A stretch of DNA of 64,000 nt from IMG/VR virus record IMGVR_UViG_3300033149_001257, positions 1 to 64,000 of that record. The stretch is one strand, 5' to 3'. The position numbers and the translations under genes are program-made. The DNA is from a virus. The stretch's first letter is position 1, and each line of letters begins with the position of its first letter. Shown in pieces: positions 30,731-39,010 of the stretch. Under the pieces are notes generated by a model. That model saw nothing but the letters and a program-made list of their open reading frames with translations. It searched no databases and was not told where the DNA came from.

Positions 30731-31165
30731 GTGAAGAAAAGCGAATATGATAAGTTGTTGAAAAAGAAAAAGAAGAAGAATCCGTATGGGCATATTAAGA
30801 AGGGTAAGGCTAAGGACTTGCCTGGGGATTATTTTTTCAAGAGTAAGATGGAAAGAAATACTGGAAGATATTTCCAGTGGCTAAAGAATAAGGGCGAGAT
30901 AAAATCATGGGAATACGAACCGCGCAAGTTTGACTTCTCAGCCAAGAAAAAAAGGGGAGTTACCTGTTACACACCAGACTTTAGGGTGGAAGAAAACAAT
31001 GGCAATATTGTGTATCACGAGGTCAAGGGGTGGATGGATAAAAAGTCACAGGTTAAACTGAACTGCATGGAGCGGTACTATCCGTTCATCGAGTTGAGAG
31101 TTATCGGGAAAGCCGAATACAAGGCAATAGCACAGTTTGCCAAGTTGATCCAGGGATGGGAATAG
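30731..31165 (+). CDS. PD-(D/E)XK-type endonuclease, DUF1064-like (144 aa)
   Basis: GTG start behind AGAGGAGG. MERNTGRYFQWLKNKGEI precedes SWEYEPRKFDF, then CYTPDFRVEENNG and HEVKGWMDK. The D in YTPDF and the E-x-K in HEVKG are the expected metal-binding and catalytic residues of this nuclease fold, and the order matches the DUF1064 phage family, which acts on DNA junctions or ends. Its neighbour is an HNH nuclease. Confidence 0.8.
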   Translation: MKKSEYDKLLKKKKKKNPYGHIKKGKAKDLPGDYFFKSKMERNTGRYFQWLKNKGEIKSWEYEPRKFDFSAKKKRGVTCYTPDFRVEENNGNIVYHEVKGWMDKKSQVKLNCMERYYPFIELRVIGKAEYKAIAQFAKLIQGWE

Positions 31166-31197
31166 TTATGAATAAGGCGACAGGAAGGGGAATTACA

Positions 31198-31377
31198 ATG
31201 GGGAAAGAGAATAAAGAATTTGTTAATTATTATTTACCAGAACCACGAGAGAATAGACCCGTGAGATATTGTCCAATGTGTGGTAGTCGCATGAGAGAAG
31301 ACAATAAAAGGTTTGTATGTGGTGGATTTGAAAATCATGGGTGTAAAAACATAATATACAAGCAAGGGGAGGAATAA
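31198..31377 (+). CDS. small zinc-ribbon protein (59 aa)
   Basis: ATG 31198 follows GGAAGGGGAA; ATG 31168 and 31156 are in-frame alternatives without ribosome sites. CPMCGSRMRED and a later C-x8-C pair (FVCGGFENHGC) form a short ribbon. Confidence 0.55.
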   Translation: MGKENKEFVNYYLPEPRENRPVRYCPMCGSRMREDNKRFVCGGFENHGCKNIIYKQGEE

Positions 31378-31937
31378 TGGCTAACGGAATGAGTAGGGAT
31401 GAAGCGAAAGAAATAGCAGTGACAGTATTAAAAGAAAGAATAGATTCTGAAGGATTATGTGATTATGATGAGGAACATAAAGAGGCTCTTTCAGTCTTGA
31501 CCGCCCCGGAACATCCGGCAAGCGAGGAAGTGAAAACAAACATGGATATATTGGGAATAGGAGGACTTCTGAAAGTATTAGAAGTTAGAATATCAATATT
31601 GGAAGTGCAGTGTGATATGAAAAAAGATGATGGAATTAAAAAGCAAACAGAAAGAACATTTAGTAAAATACGTTCAAAGGTTGATGATTTATATTCTGAT
31701 AATGATAAACTCAAGAAAGCCATAACCTCCCAGAGCAACACAGGAGGAACGCAGAGCGGGGGAGAAAAATTAAGAACATCAGAAGAAGTGTTAAAAGATA
31801 TGGAAATGCTTACAGATGAATATGCTTTATGTCCTGATGATAAGTTGACGGAAGATGGGAAATCATTAAAGGGTGCGGTAAGGTTCTTCATAGAAAAAAT
31901 GTATGAGAAAGTTTTTGGTAATTCCAGTCAGCAATAG
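31377..31937 (+). CDS. hypothetical helical protein (186 aa)
   Basis: AGGGGAGG precedes the ATG, which overlaps the previous stop. Helical, acidic, with coiled-coil-like parts (RTFSKIRSKVDDLYSDNDKL) and a Ser/Thr/Gly linker near 121-133. No family recognised. Confidence 0.6.
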   Translation: MANGMSRDEAKEIAVTVLKERIDSEGLCDYDEEHKEALSVLTAPEHPASEEVKTNMDILGIGGLLKVLEVRISILEVQCDMKKDDGIKKQTERTFSKIRSKVDDLYSDNDKLKKAITSQSNTGGTQSGGEKLRTSEEVLKDMEMLTDEYALCPDDKLTEDGKSLKGAVRFFIEKMYEKVFGNSSQQ

Positions 31938-31967
31938 CCACCATAAAAAAGAGATAAGGAGGGGATG

Positions 31968-32144
31968 ATGAAAGTTAAAAAAGACAAAATGGTACAGGGT
32001 GAGATAATTGGTATGTTCAGGAGATTAGTCCATCAGTTTGAAACACCGGGCAATTATCATAAGTTAAAGAAGTTTACATTTGACGAATTAGTTGAGTTAG
32101 TGGGCGAGTTTTTTGATATGGGCATTGACGAAAGGGAAGTCTAA
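31968..32144 (+). CDS. hypothetical protein (58 aa)
   Basis: AAGGAGGGG precedes ATG 31968; ATG 31965 is too close to it. Helical with VQGEIIGMFRRLVHQFE and FDELVELVGEFFDMG. No family recognised. Confidence 0.55.
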   Translation: MKVKKDKMVQGEIIGMFRRLVHQFETPGNYHKLKKFTFDELVELVGEFFDMGIDEREV

Positions 32145-32182
32145 CCCGCAACACGAATAATCGGAGAGGGAGAGGAGAAGAA

Positions 32183-32356
32183 ATGAAAATATCTGAGAAA
32201 TTAGAGAACATAAAAAGTGAAATACTGAATACGGTGGATAGGTTGCCGGATAACCTTATGACAAATAAAATGAGGGAAGAACTGACGGAAATGGCAGGCA
32301 CGATAGCAGGAATGAGTATCTTATTAAAGTTCTCATTATTTAACGAAGAGGGCTAA
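32183..32356 (+). CDS. hypothetical protein (57 aa)
   Basis: AGAGGAG precedes the ATG. Amphipathic helical protein (SEKLENIKSEILNTVDRL), with a hydrophobic end (MAGTIAGMSILLKFSLF). No family recognised. Confidence 0.5.
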   Translation: MKISEKLENIKSEILNTVDRLPDNLMTNKMREELTEMAGTIAGMSILLKFSLFNEEG

Positions 32357-32387
32357 CAACAAACCAGACAGAGAGGAGGGGGGAGAG

Positions 32388-32761
32388 GTGAATAAAATAG
32401 TAAAAGAAGTTGACATGGATATTCTGGCTAAGGGCTACTTGCGAGAGGAAATGAATTTGATTATGCCCGGGGTGGTTCGGGTGGTATTTATAATTATCAT
32501 GCGTTGTTTTATATTCTTGCATTGAAATATGCCAAATGGGAGAATTATACCACAGTAGGAGGCATACAGAACGGAAAAAGAATATCATATTATGAAATGT
32601 TTGACCAAACAATAGACGGGCTATGTAAAGAAATAGGATTTCTCCCCGAAAGCATATCAATGCTATTGTCAGCAATGTCAAGATACAGCAATAAAAATGC
32701 AATGAAAAAAATAAAATCAGTGTTATCTAAATATGACAAGTTAGGAGGTAAAACGAAATGA
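32388..32761 (+). pseudogene. gene split by a -1 frameshift
   Basis: GTG 32388 has a strong ribosome site (GAGGAGGGGGGAGAG) and reads KIVKEVDMDILAKGYLREEM before drifting into an implausible hydrophobic tail, ending at 32525. The -1 frame is open from 32432 to 32761 but has no usable start before TTG 32504. It reads NFDYARGGSGGIYNYHALFY and then a normal helical protein. Joining them near 32450-32460 gives about 124 residues. GAATTTG at 32453-32459 is a weak match to a slippery site. This is a mutation, an assembly error or programmed shifting. Confidence 0.55.
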
Positions 32762-33168
32762 GAGATAAGAAAGATATTATTTACGAGGGAGATACCAGTA
32801 AAGATAAAATGAAGTATGTATGGTGTGGGTGCAGAGGTTGTTATGAGTTTCGCAAAAGAATAGAGGAGTTATCTAAATCCATTGCCGAGAAAGACCGCAA
32901 GATAGCGGAGCTGGAAGAGAAACAGAAACACATTGACAGCATAAAAGAGAAGTTTGAGAATATAAGGGGGGCACGAACAGTAACAAGACAAGACATCATA
33001 GACCATCAGGCAGTCAAGATAGCGGAGCAGGGGAAAGAGATAGCCAAGAAAGGCGAATGTTTGAATAGGATAAGAATATTAACAAAACGATTTGAGGACA
33101 AAACAAGCAATTCAAGTTATTGTATGTGGGAAATAAAACAGATGGTTGAGAAAGGAGAAAGCAAATGA
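32758..33168 (+). CDS. coiled-coil hypothetical protein (136 aa)
   Basis: TAGGAGG precedes the ATG. A short region with CGCRGC (near 22-27) is followed by charged heptads (ELSKSIAEKDRKIAELEEKQ). Overlaps the next gene, also coiled coil, as ATGA; the two may pair. Confidence 0.6.
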   Translation: MRDKKDIIYEGDTSKDKMKYVWCGCRGCYEFRKRIEELSKSIAEKDRKIAELEEKQKHIDSIKEKFENIRGARTVTRQDIIDHQAVKIAEQGKEIAKKGECLNRIRILTKRFEDKTSNSSYCMWEIKQMVEKGESK

Positions 33169-33893
33169 GTAATACAGAAGACAGGATTAAAGAAGTTGAA
33201 ACTGTTTTGAATGAGTTAATATCTGACAGAGATAAGATGCTTTCAAAACTTAACACCTCACTGGTGGAAAAAGGGAAAGAGATAGGGGAATTGAAGAAAG
33301 ACAAAACAAAATGGGGAGAGTATCTGTCAAAAAAGACAAAAGAACTCCGCACATCACTAAAAAAGAAAGACGAGGAGATAGGGAGGTTGGAGAAAGCGGT
33401 AGGGGAATGGCAAAAGCAGTATGATGAAATGACAGGAACACGCAATAATGTAATCACAAGACAACAAGACGAAATAAGCAGATTGGATTTTGAATATAAA
33501 TTATTAACAGAAAGTGCCAATGGAACATTTGAAATCCACAAACAAGAGTTTTTTGAAATAGAAAAACTTAAATCCGAGATAGCCCGATTAGAGAAGTCGG
33601 GGGATATGCTGAAAGAGGAGAACAAAAAATTACACAGAATGCTTGAGGGTGTAGAAAGATACAGAGATTGCACAGGCGAGCAAAAAGTAATAATATTATC
33701 AGCAACGCAATATAAAGAAATGGCAGAGAGTGGGGATATGCTGAAAGAGTTGGAGAAGTTGATAAGAAGTGGATATAATGTTCTAATCACTCTCGGTGGG
33801 GAAATAGTGTTGCAGAGTAGAGATAATGAGTATCGTGGCAAAACCATATCCGAGGCGATAGCCAGTGCGAGTAAGAAAGGGGAAAAGGAATGA
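33165..33893 (+). CDS. coiled-coil hypothetical protein (242 aa)
   Basis: GAAAGGAG precedes the ATG. Heptads run from residue 5 to about 165 (EVETVLNELISDRDKMLSKL, KKDEEIGRLEKAVGEWQKQY). A C-terminal alpha/beta segment (LEKLIRSGYNVLITLGGEIV) resembles a small fold rather than coil. No family recognised. Confidence 0.6.
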   Translation: MSNTEDRIKEVETVLNELISDRDKMLSKLNTSLVEKGKEIGELKKDKTKWGEYLSKKTKELRTSLKKKDEEIGRLEKAVGEWQKQYDEMTGTRNNVITRQQDEISRLDFEYKLLTESANGTFEIHKQEFFEIEKLKSEIARLEKSGDMLKEENKKLHRMLEGVERYRDCTGEQKVIILSATQYKEMAESGDMLKELEKLIRSGYNVLITLGGEIVLQSRDNEYRGKTISEAIASASKKGEKE

Positions 33894-34219
33894 AAGACAG
33901 AACAGAAAAAGAAGTAAAAAGGCAATTGGAAATGTTGAAAGAGCATAGGGACTTAATAATCAAGACAGGGCGTAGATATAGTTTATTTGGTGATGATAGG
34001 ATACAGCAGGATGACGACCAGATAGAAGTTTTAGAGGAGTACCTTGAATCAGGTACAATCCCAGACTCTGTATATCAAGACGAAATAGATGATGATGGTG
34101 TAAGTGAAGATGGCGAAGAGTTTAGCGAGGCAAGAAATAATGCTATTGAATATCTTGAGGGGTGTGATGAAATAATATGCCAAGATGATATTAATGGTGA
34201 AAAAAGTTTTATTAAATAA
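33890..34219 (+). CDS. acidic hypothetical protein (109 aa)
   Basis: AAAGGGG precedes the ATG. Helical N-terminus (EVKRQLEMLKEHRDLIIKTG), then strongly acidic (DEIDDDGVSEDGEEFSEARN). Such acidic small phage proteins sometimes mimic DNA, but nothing specific supports that here. Confidence 0.55.
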   Translation: MKDRTEKEVKRQLEMLKEHRDLIIKTGRRYSLFGDDRIQQDDDQIEVLEEYLESGTIPDSVYQDEIDDDGVSEDGEEFSEARNNAIEYLEGCDEIICQDDINGEKSFIK

Positions 34220-34260
34220 TCAGTCAGTGGGGACAATAATTCAAGGGAAAGGGAAAAGCA

Positions 34261-34488
34261 ATGCCGACTTGCTATAAGATGAAAGAACGTAAAATTACGA
34301 AATATAAATTCGTGCCCAGGTCCACAATCTGTGGGCAGTGTAAAAAGAAATTTAAGTATGAATCTAAGACATATAAAAATAGTGGGATACCCGTCAACAT
34401 AAGAACCGTTTGTAGGAAATGTCAAAAATTAAGCGCTGCCAGAAAAGCAAGAGAAGCAAGACAGAAAAAAGGGGAGAGAGGAGAATAA
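34261..34488 (+). CDS. zinc-finger basic protein (75 aa)
   Basis: AAAGGGAAA precedes the ATG. CGQCKKKFKYESK and CRKCQKLSAARKAREARQKK show a four-cysteine finger followed by a very basic helix, a layout expected of a nucleic-acid-binding protein. Its end lies 3 bases from the HTH gene. Confidence 0.6.
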   Translation: MPTCYKMKERKITKYKFVPRSTICGQCKKKFKYESKTYKNSGIPVNIRTVCRKCQKLSAARKAREARQKKGERGE

Positions 34489-34490
34489 AA

Positions 34491-34739
34491 ATGGCAAGAA
34501 AAAAGATGACGTTGCAGGCGAGGATTGAATACTTCAATGCCACGCACAGAAAAACAATGCGGGAGTTGGTTAAGATGTACCGGCAGGGAATGACATTCAA
34601 AACCATGTCTGTAAGTTCGGGTATGAGCCCCCAGACAATATCCAACGACCTGGTGCGCCTGGGTAGGATTACCGAAGCCGACAGGATAGAGCACGCCAGA
34701 AACAGCAACGAGCAGCGGGCCTCATGGCGTAGGCAATAG
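34491..34739 (+). CDS. helix-turn-helix DNA-binding protein (82 aa)
   Basis: GAGAGGAG precedes ATG 34491. Residues 18-55 (MRELVKMYRQGMTFKTMSVS, then GMSPQTISNDLVRLG) match the resolvase/sigma region 4 type of helix-turn-helix, with a recognition helix starting PQTISN. It ends 31 bases before the integrase promoter, so it is the best visible candidate to act on the AGTAAACT sites there. That link is inference. Confidence 0.65.
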   Translation: MARKKMTLQARIEYFNATHRKTMRELVKMYRQGMTFKTMSVSSGMSPQTISNDLVRLGRITEADRIEHARNSNEQRASWRRQ

Positions 34740-34745
34740 GGTGTA

Positions 34746-34806
34746 TAGTAAACTTTTTTTCATTTTTTCCTTGACAAGTAGTAAACTATATGGTATATTA
34801 GTTTAC
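34746..34806 (+). promoter_or_regulatory. operator-like sites around the integrase promoter
   Basis: TAGTAAACT occurs at 34746-34754 and again at 34779-34787 inside the promoter spacer. GTAAACTA (34781-34788) and TAGTTTAC (34799-34806) form an inverted repeat that covers the -10 box. A repressor bound here would block the promoter. One half site upstream may add cooperative binding. Confidence 0.6.
34771..34799 (+). promoter_or_regulatory. sigma70-type promoter of the integrase gene
   Basis: TTGACA (34771-34776), 17-base spacer, TATATT (34794-34799), about 40 bases before ATG 34840. Shares TTGACAAGTA-N7-ATATGGTATA with the promoter at 27931. Confidence 0.85.
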
Positions 34807-34839
34807 GAAGTGAATAAATGAAGATGGGAGGGGAATGTA

Positions 34840-35751
34840 ATGAACAAGCTAATCGGGATATTCAAAAGATTCTTTATTGCGCAAAGGGGAAATTCTGTAT
34901 CCTCAGTTAAGGGGTATGTATCAGTAATTAGGGATTTTGGAACTTTCGTTTCCAAAAAAGGCATTAATGTGGAATCGGCTACTCCAGAAACGGTTATGGA
35001 GTACGTTTCGGTGGTTAAGAAACGCTGCAAACCCCAGACTGCTGCGGGATATGTTACCAAATTAAAGACGTTTTATCAGATATTGGTACAGAAGGGGCTT
35101 GTAAAGGCCTCTCCTGTAGGGGAAATACACATAAAGTGGCATCAGGAGCCACGTGATATACTGTCCGATAATGAGGTTGAGGGTATTCTGGGTCAGGCAA
35201 GGGTGAATTATGGCAGTAAAGGCTCATTGTACGCCAATAAACAGGGGTTCTGTAAGTGTTCCAAGGAAGTCCGGGCGCTCAGGGATTACCTTATATTGTC
35301 ACTTCTGTCTGAAACCGGTGTCAGAATAGCCGAGTTACTTAATATTAAGCCAATGGACATTGATTTTGAGGCAAAGAGGATAAGGATACTGGGTAAGGGT
35401 AATAAGGTAAGGATACAGCCCATCACAGCCCAAACTGGTGCCCTCATGGGAACCTTTTTAGCCCAAAGTGGTTCCGTAATAAATAGGGATGCCCCGGTAT
35501 TTGATATCACGCGACCGGGTGTTGATAATATAATAAAATTCTTCTGCGGACTTGCGGATGTATCAAAAAGCATATCCCCCCACTCGTTTCGTCACTATTT
35601 CATTACCGCCTGCCACCGCAGGGGGCTTGACCTCATAAGCCTACAAAGACTGGCGGGCCACGCGAACCTTAATACGACTTCCAGGTATACGCATATAAGC
35701 ATAGATGACCTGCAGGAAAAATACGAGAGTGTCCAAGGAGGTACTTGTTAA
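34840..35751 (+). CDS. tyrosine recombinase (integrase/Xer type, 303 aa)
   Basis: The N-terminal SAM-like domain (1-95) contains SVKGYVSVIRDFGTFVSKKG. The catalytic domain has R162 in SETGVRIAELL, K189 in LGKGNKV, H248 and R251 in SPHSFRHYF, H274 in LAGHANLNTT and nucleophile Y283 in SRYTHI, so all six key residues are present. Such enzymes integrate phage DNA or resolve dimers. An unusual insertion near 126-145 contains CKC. GGGAGG precedes the ATG at long spacing. No att site or adjacent tRNA gene is visible. Confidence 0.95.
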   Translation: MNKLIGIFKRFFIAQRGNSVSSVKGYVSVIRDFGTFVSKKGINVESATPETVMEYVSVVKKRCKPQTAAGYVTKLKTFYQILVQKGLVKASPVGEIHIKWHQEPRDILSDNEVEGILGQARVNYGSKGSLYANKQGFCKCSKEVRALRDYLILSLLSETGVRIAELLNIKPMDIDFEAKRIRILGKGNKVRIQPITAQTGALMGTFLAQSGSVINRDAPVFDITRPGVDNIIKFFCGLADVSKSISPHSFRHYFITACHRRGLDLISLQRLAGHANLNTTSRYTHISIDDLQEKYESVQGGTC

Positions 35752-35945
35752 TGAAAAAAACAGCTACGTATTATCTGAGCCAACCAATGATAGGGAAACC
35801 GTGGTTTTTTACCAGATGCCCCGGATGTGATTCTCGTATCGCATGGCCTGATGAAAAAAAGAATAGCACAAAATGCACTAAGTGTGGGGAAAGTTTCAAT
35901 CTTAAATTTGTGGGTGAGAAAAAAAGGAGGTACGATGAAAAATAA
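35751..35945 (+). CDS. small zinc-ribbon protein (64 aa)
   Basis: AAGGAGG lies in the end of the integrase gene and the start overlaps its stop as TAATG. CPGCDSRIAWPDE and CTKCGESFNLKF form a complete zinc ribbon, with a basic tail. Translated coupled to the integrase. Confidence 0.65.
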   Translation: MKKTATYYLSQPMIGKPWFFTRCPGCDSRIAWPDEKKNSTKCTKCGESFNLKFVGEKKRRYDEK

Positions 35946-36198
35946 AGTGGAGATTGTTGTAGGAGATATATGGATAAGAAAATCCGGGGGCGGGGAAGCA
36001 AAAGCAGAAGTGATTGACATAAGAGATGGTTGTGTGTTTATTTATAATCGTGATAAGATAACCCCCCTAAAAGAGGAAGTGTTTTTAGATAAGTTTAGAA
36101 AAGAAGTATGGAATATTATAAGTGATGGCTCAAACAAGAAACCTAAAAAGCAGATAAAAAAGATTGAGGATATTATAGTAATGGACGGGGTGGATTAA
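35935..36198 (+). CDS. hypothetical protein (87 aa)
   Basis: AAAAGGAGG precedes ATG 35935. A beta-rich N-terminus (VEIVVGDIWIRKSGGGEAKA, EVIDIRDGCVFIYN) looks like a small SH3-like barrel; the rest is lysine-rich. No family recognised. Confidence 0.6.
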   Translation: MKNKVEIVVGDIWIRKSGGGEAKAEVIDIRDGCVFIYNRDKITPLKEEVFLDKFRKEVWNIISDGSNKKPKKQIKKIEDIIVMDGVD

Positions 36199-36741
36199 AT
36201 GAAAATTAATCACGGGTTGGGAAAACTAAAAAATAAAATAATTGTATGGTGGTGGTGGATATGTGGTAAGCGATGCCATAATTGTTATCACATAAAAATG
36301 CAACCATTTGGGGTTAAAAGTGGGTATATTAAATGTTGGATGTGGAAAATTGAATATAGAAAAAATCATACATGTTGGCAATATACTAAAAAGGAGGAAA
36401 TGGTTGTTACGACAATGGAAGCGATGGTCGAGTTTTCTAAAAAACTAAGAGAACTTATTAATTTAATAATGGAGGAATCTGGCATGGATAAATTTCTAAA
36501 AAAACTTAATAATCTTGTTGAAGAGTGCAGTTCGTTTGAATTGGAGTGGTGGCATTTTACATTTAGTTATTTCGCTATTTATAAATACGGGTTCCATATT
36601 GGTATTTGTTTATATCCAGATTGTGAGCATGGTGTTGAACCTATGGTTACCAGGGGGGCATGTCTTTCAATTTTCCTACTTGTTTTCACGTTTAGGATAT
36701 ACCAGAGAAGGGATGTGCACAAAGTAAGAGAGGAGAATTAA
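36199..36741 (+). CDS. hypothetical protein with C-terminal hydrophobic segment (180 aa)
   Basis: Residues 1-60 contain several cysteines (CGKRCHNCYHIKM, CWMWKIEYRKN), possibly a finger. Residues 75-115 are helices (EFSKKLRELINLIMEESG). A C-terminal stretch (ACLSIFLLVFTFRIYQRR) could insert in a membrane. An internal AAAGGAGG at about 36390 in front of ATG 36402 could give a shorter second product. No family recognised. Confidence 0.55.
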   Translation: MKINHGLGKLKNKIIVWWWWICGKRCHNCYHIKMQPFGVKSGYIKCWMWKIEYRKNHTCWQYTKKEEMVVTTMEAMVEFSKKLRELINLIMEESGMDKFLKKLNNLVEECSSFELEWWHFTFSYFAIYKYGFHIGICLYPDCEHGVEPMVTRGACLSIFLLVFTFRIYQRRDVHKVREEN

Positions 36742-37269
36742 ATGGAATTAATGTCTTGCCCTAAATGTAAGTGCGACTGGTTTGAAGAAAGAGAGATAGC
36801 GCGATTTGATAAAAAGGCTGTTAATTTTCATACCGAGACAATGGCCGAAGAAAAAAAGATTTTGTATGCTTGCGTGGAATGTGGACATACAATAGCATCC
36901 CCAGAAAAGCAGGTGTTTAGAGATGTGAAAGTTATCGTGTTTGCCCGGGAGAGTGGTAAGATAAATTATATTAAATCAATCGCTCTCCCCTATTCCGAGA
37001 AAAAAGAAAAAACACACGTGGTGTTTAAGCATCTAAAAACTATGAACAATTTTTCTCAAAGCATTGGTTTTAAAAAAATAAATGTTTTGCTTTGGGTGGG
37101 ACATGAATCCATGGAGGGAATGGACGTGGAGTACGAATATTGTGGACTTCCTGACACCAAAACAATCCTACTGACCAATAAAGAATACTCTGCTGTGAAT
37201 GAGAGAATAAAACAGGATTATCCTGATGATAAGTATAATGTGGAAATCGTGGACAGGACTGAGGATTAA
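36742..37269 (+). CDS. zinc-containing hypothetical protein (175 aa)
   Basis: AGAGGAG precedes the ATG. CPKCKCDWFEER (residues 5-16) and CVECGH (near 49) give a zinc ribbon. The second half is alpha/beta (INVLLWVGHESMEGMDVEYE). It is the last gene of the + arm. Its stop TAA overlaps the stop of the converging - gene within TTAA; no terminator lies between them. Confidence 0.6.
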   Translation: MELMSCPKCKCDWFEEREIARFDKKAVNFHTETMAEEKKILYACVECGHTIASPEKQVFRDVKVIVFARESGKINYIKSIALPYSEKKEKTHVVFKHLKTMNNFSQSIGFKKINVLLWVGHESMEGMDVEYEYCGLPDTKTILLTNKEYSAVNERIKQDYPDDKYNVEIVDRTED

Positions 37270-38045
37270 TTCTTTTCTTTTTTAGCCTTTTCGTTGGAAT
37301 TTATTATGGCATCGAAGAAATCTGACTTGAATAATAATTTTAATGTTTCGGCATTCTCCATTTGGCAGTGCCCCCCAATTATCCCCGGAAATAGTAACGG
37401 CCGTAGATACTGGTCAAGTCCGAGCTTTTTATAGCCCTTATTGTAGAGCCGGGTCACTTCTCTTACCGTAATGTTGTAGTCTGCCCCTATTTCCTTACAG
37501 AATCGCTCCATTTCTTGATTAAATGCCACCATGAGGGCATATTGGGTGGTTGATAGTATTTTGCCAAGGGCGACCGTTCTGGTGCCCTTTACGGGCAATA
37601 CCTTAAAGCACTGGCGTAGGTATCCAATACCCATTTCCTTGGCCTTAATTGTATCATATCCCATCATCTGGTCGCAGGCTCTCACGCTATCCGGTATGGC
37701 AAGTTCCAGGATAAATAAGGGGCAGTGTACTATATTTACCACTCCCCCTACTATTTTCTGGATATTCTCGCAAGCCATGGGACCAATGGAGCTCCATATC
37801 ACTACCAATTTGGGCTTATATTGCTTGATATACTCTGCCACGCTATGAATGAACTCTTTATTGTAAATATAGCATATATGTAATACTTCAAAATCGGGCT
37901 TATGATAATACGTACTTTCGTTCCCATTATAGGAATATTCCATATTCTCTATATCTCTCCAGTATGTATCATTCGGGTACCCCTGTCTTAATATTTCGCC
38001 TATCCTTTTACCTTCTTCGCCGTGTCCGATAATCAATCCTCTCAT
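37266..38045 (-). CDS. nucleotide-sugar dehydrogenase-like protein (259 aa)
   Basis: I chose ATG 38045, which overlaps the previous stop as ATGA; it opens MRGLIIGHGEEGKRIGEIL, an NAD-binding glycine motif (GHGEEG). The middle helix region and the late FPGIIGGHCQMEN resemble the substrate-binding end of UDP-glucose/GDP-mannose dehydrogenases (usual motif G-G-H-C). The usual catalytic cysteine is plausible there. The protein is much shorter than the usual 400 residues, so the activity may differ. Last gene of the sugar island. Confidence 0.5.
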   Translation of the reverse strand: MRGLIIGHGEEGKRIGEILRQGYPNDTYWRDIENMEYSYNGNESTYYHKPDFEVLHICYIYNKEFIHSVAEYIKQYKPKLVVIWSSIGPMACENIQKIVGGVVNIVHCPLFILELAIPDSVRACDQMMGYDTIKAKEMGIGYLRQCFKVLPVKGTRTVALGKILSTTQYALMVAFNQEMERFCKEIGADYNITVREVTRLYNKGYKKLGLDQYLRPLLFPGIIGGHCQMENAETLKLLFKSDFFDAIINSNEKAKKEKN

Positions 38046-39010
38046 TTTGAAATCCTTTCGCGCCAATAATTTAATATATCTTTTAGTGTATCGTCTATTG
38101 AGTATCTGCGTTCCCATCCTGTTTTCTTTACAAAGGCACTGTTATCTCCCCATAAAATAGGCACATCAGACGGCCTCATGCGCGCGGGGTCCTCTTTTAC
38201 TTGTATCTCACCCTTAACCGTAGACATTCCAATAAGTTTTCCCAATAAACTCTCCATGGTATGGGTTTCACCTGAGCATATATTATAGACCGCGCCGGCC
38301 TCGCAGTGCTCAGTGGCCAACCAATATGCACGAACCATGTCCCTCACATCCGTAAAATCTCTTTTTGCTGTAAGATTTCCCACGTTAATTACCGGTTGCC
38401 TAACACCTACCTCTATTTCGGCTATTTGTTTGGCAAAATTTGATAGCACAAAGACATCTCCCCTGCGGGGCCCGGAGTGATTGAATGCCCGGGTACGCTT
38501 GATATTCATGTTGTAACTCATGGCATATTGATACCCCATCATATCTTGAGCCACCTTACTTACTCCATATGGAGAGAGCGGCCGTAATGGATTAGTTTCC
38601 TTAATCGGACACTCGTTTTCATATACCATTCCGTACTCCTCCGACGAACAACATATCTGAATAATGCTGTCAAGTTTAAGCGCTCTCGTTGCCTCAAATA
38701 TATTCATTTGTCCGATGGTATTTACTTTCATTGTTTCTGCAGGGGCCGTCCATGATGCCGGGACATAAGATTGCGCGGCCATGTGAAATATTTTATCTGG
38801 CCGGACCTCTTTGAGCACATTATATACTGCGGTATAGTCCTGGATATCACACTCAAAAAACTTAACCTTATCCGTTAAGTGTTTTACGTTATCCATTTTA
38901 CTGCGCCAGCGCTTAATACCAAATACTTCGTAGTCTTTGTGTTCGCTAAGAATATAATCTGCCATGTGGCTGCCAACAAAGCCTGTAATTCCCGTAATCA
39001 ATACTTTCAT
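38042..39010 (-). CDS. gmd: GDP-mannose 4,6-dehydratase-like enzyme (322 aa)
   Basis: ATG 39010 follows AGAGGAG. GITGFVGSHMADYI is the NAD(P)-binding loop of extended short-chain dehydrogenases; CCSSEEYG and SPYGVSKVAQD supply the catalytic Ser/Glu/Tyr/Lys. RAFNHSGPRRGDVFV is typical of GDP-mannose 4,6-dehydratases. It would make GDP-4-keto-6-deoxymannose, the precursor of fucose, rhamnose-like or perosamine-type sugars. UDP-sugar relatives cannot be excluded. Confidence 0.8.
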   Translation of the reverse strand: MKVLITGITGFVGSHMADYILSEHKDYEVFGIKRWRSKMDNVKHLTDKVKFFECDIQDYTAVYNVLKEVRPDKIFHMAAQSYVPASWTAPAETMKVNTIGQMNIFEATRALKLDSIIQICCSSEEYGMVYENECPIKETNPLRPLSPYGVSKVAQDMMGYQYAMSYNMNIKRTRAFNHSGPRRGDVFVLSNFAKQIAEIEVGVRQPVINVGNLTAKRDFTDVRDMVRAYWLATEHCEAGAVYNICSGETHTMESLLGKLIGMSTVKGEIQVKEDPARMRPSDVPILWGDNSAFVKKTGWERRYSIDDTLKDILNYWRERISK

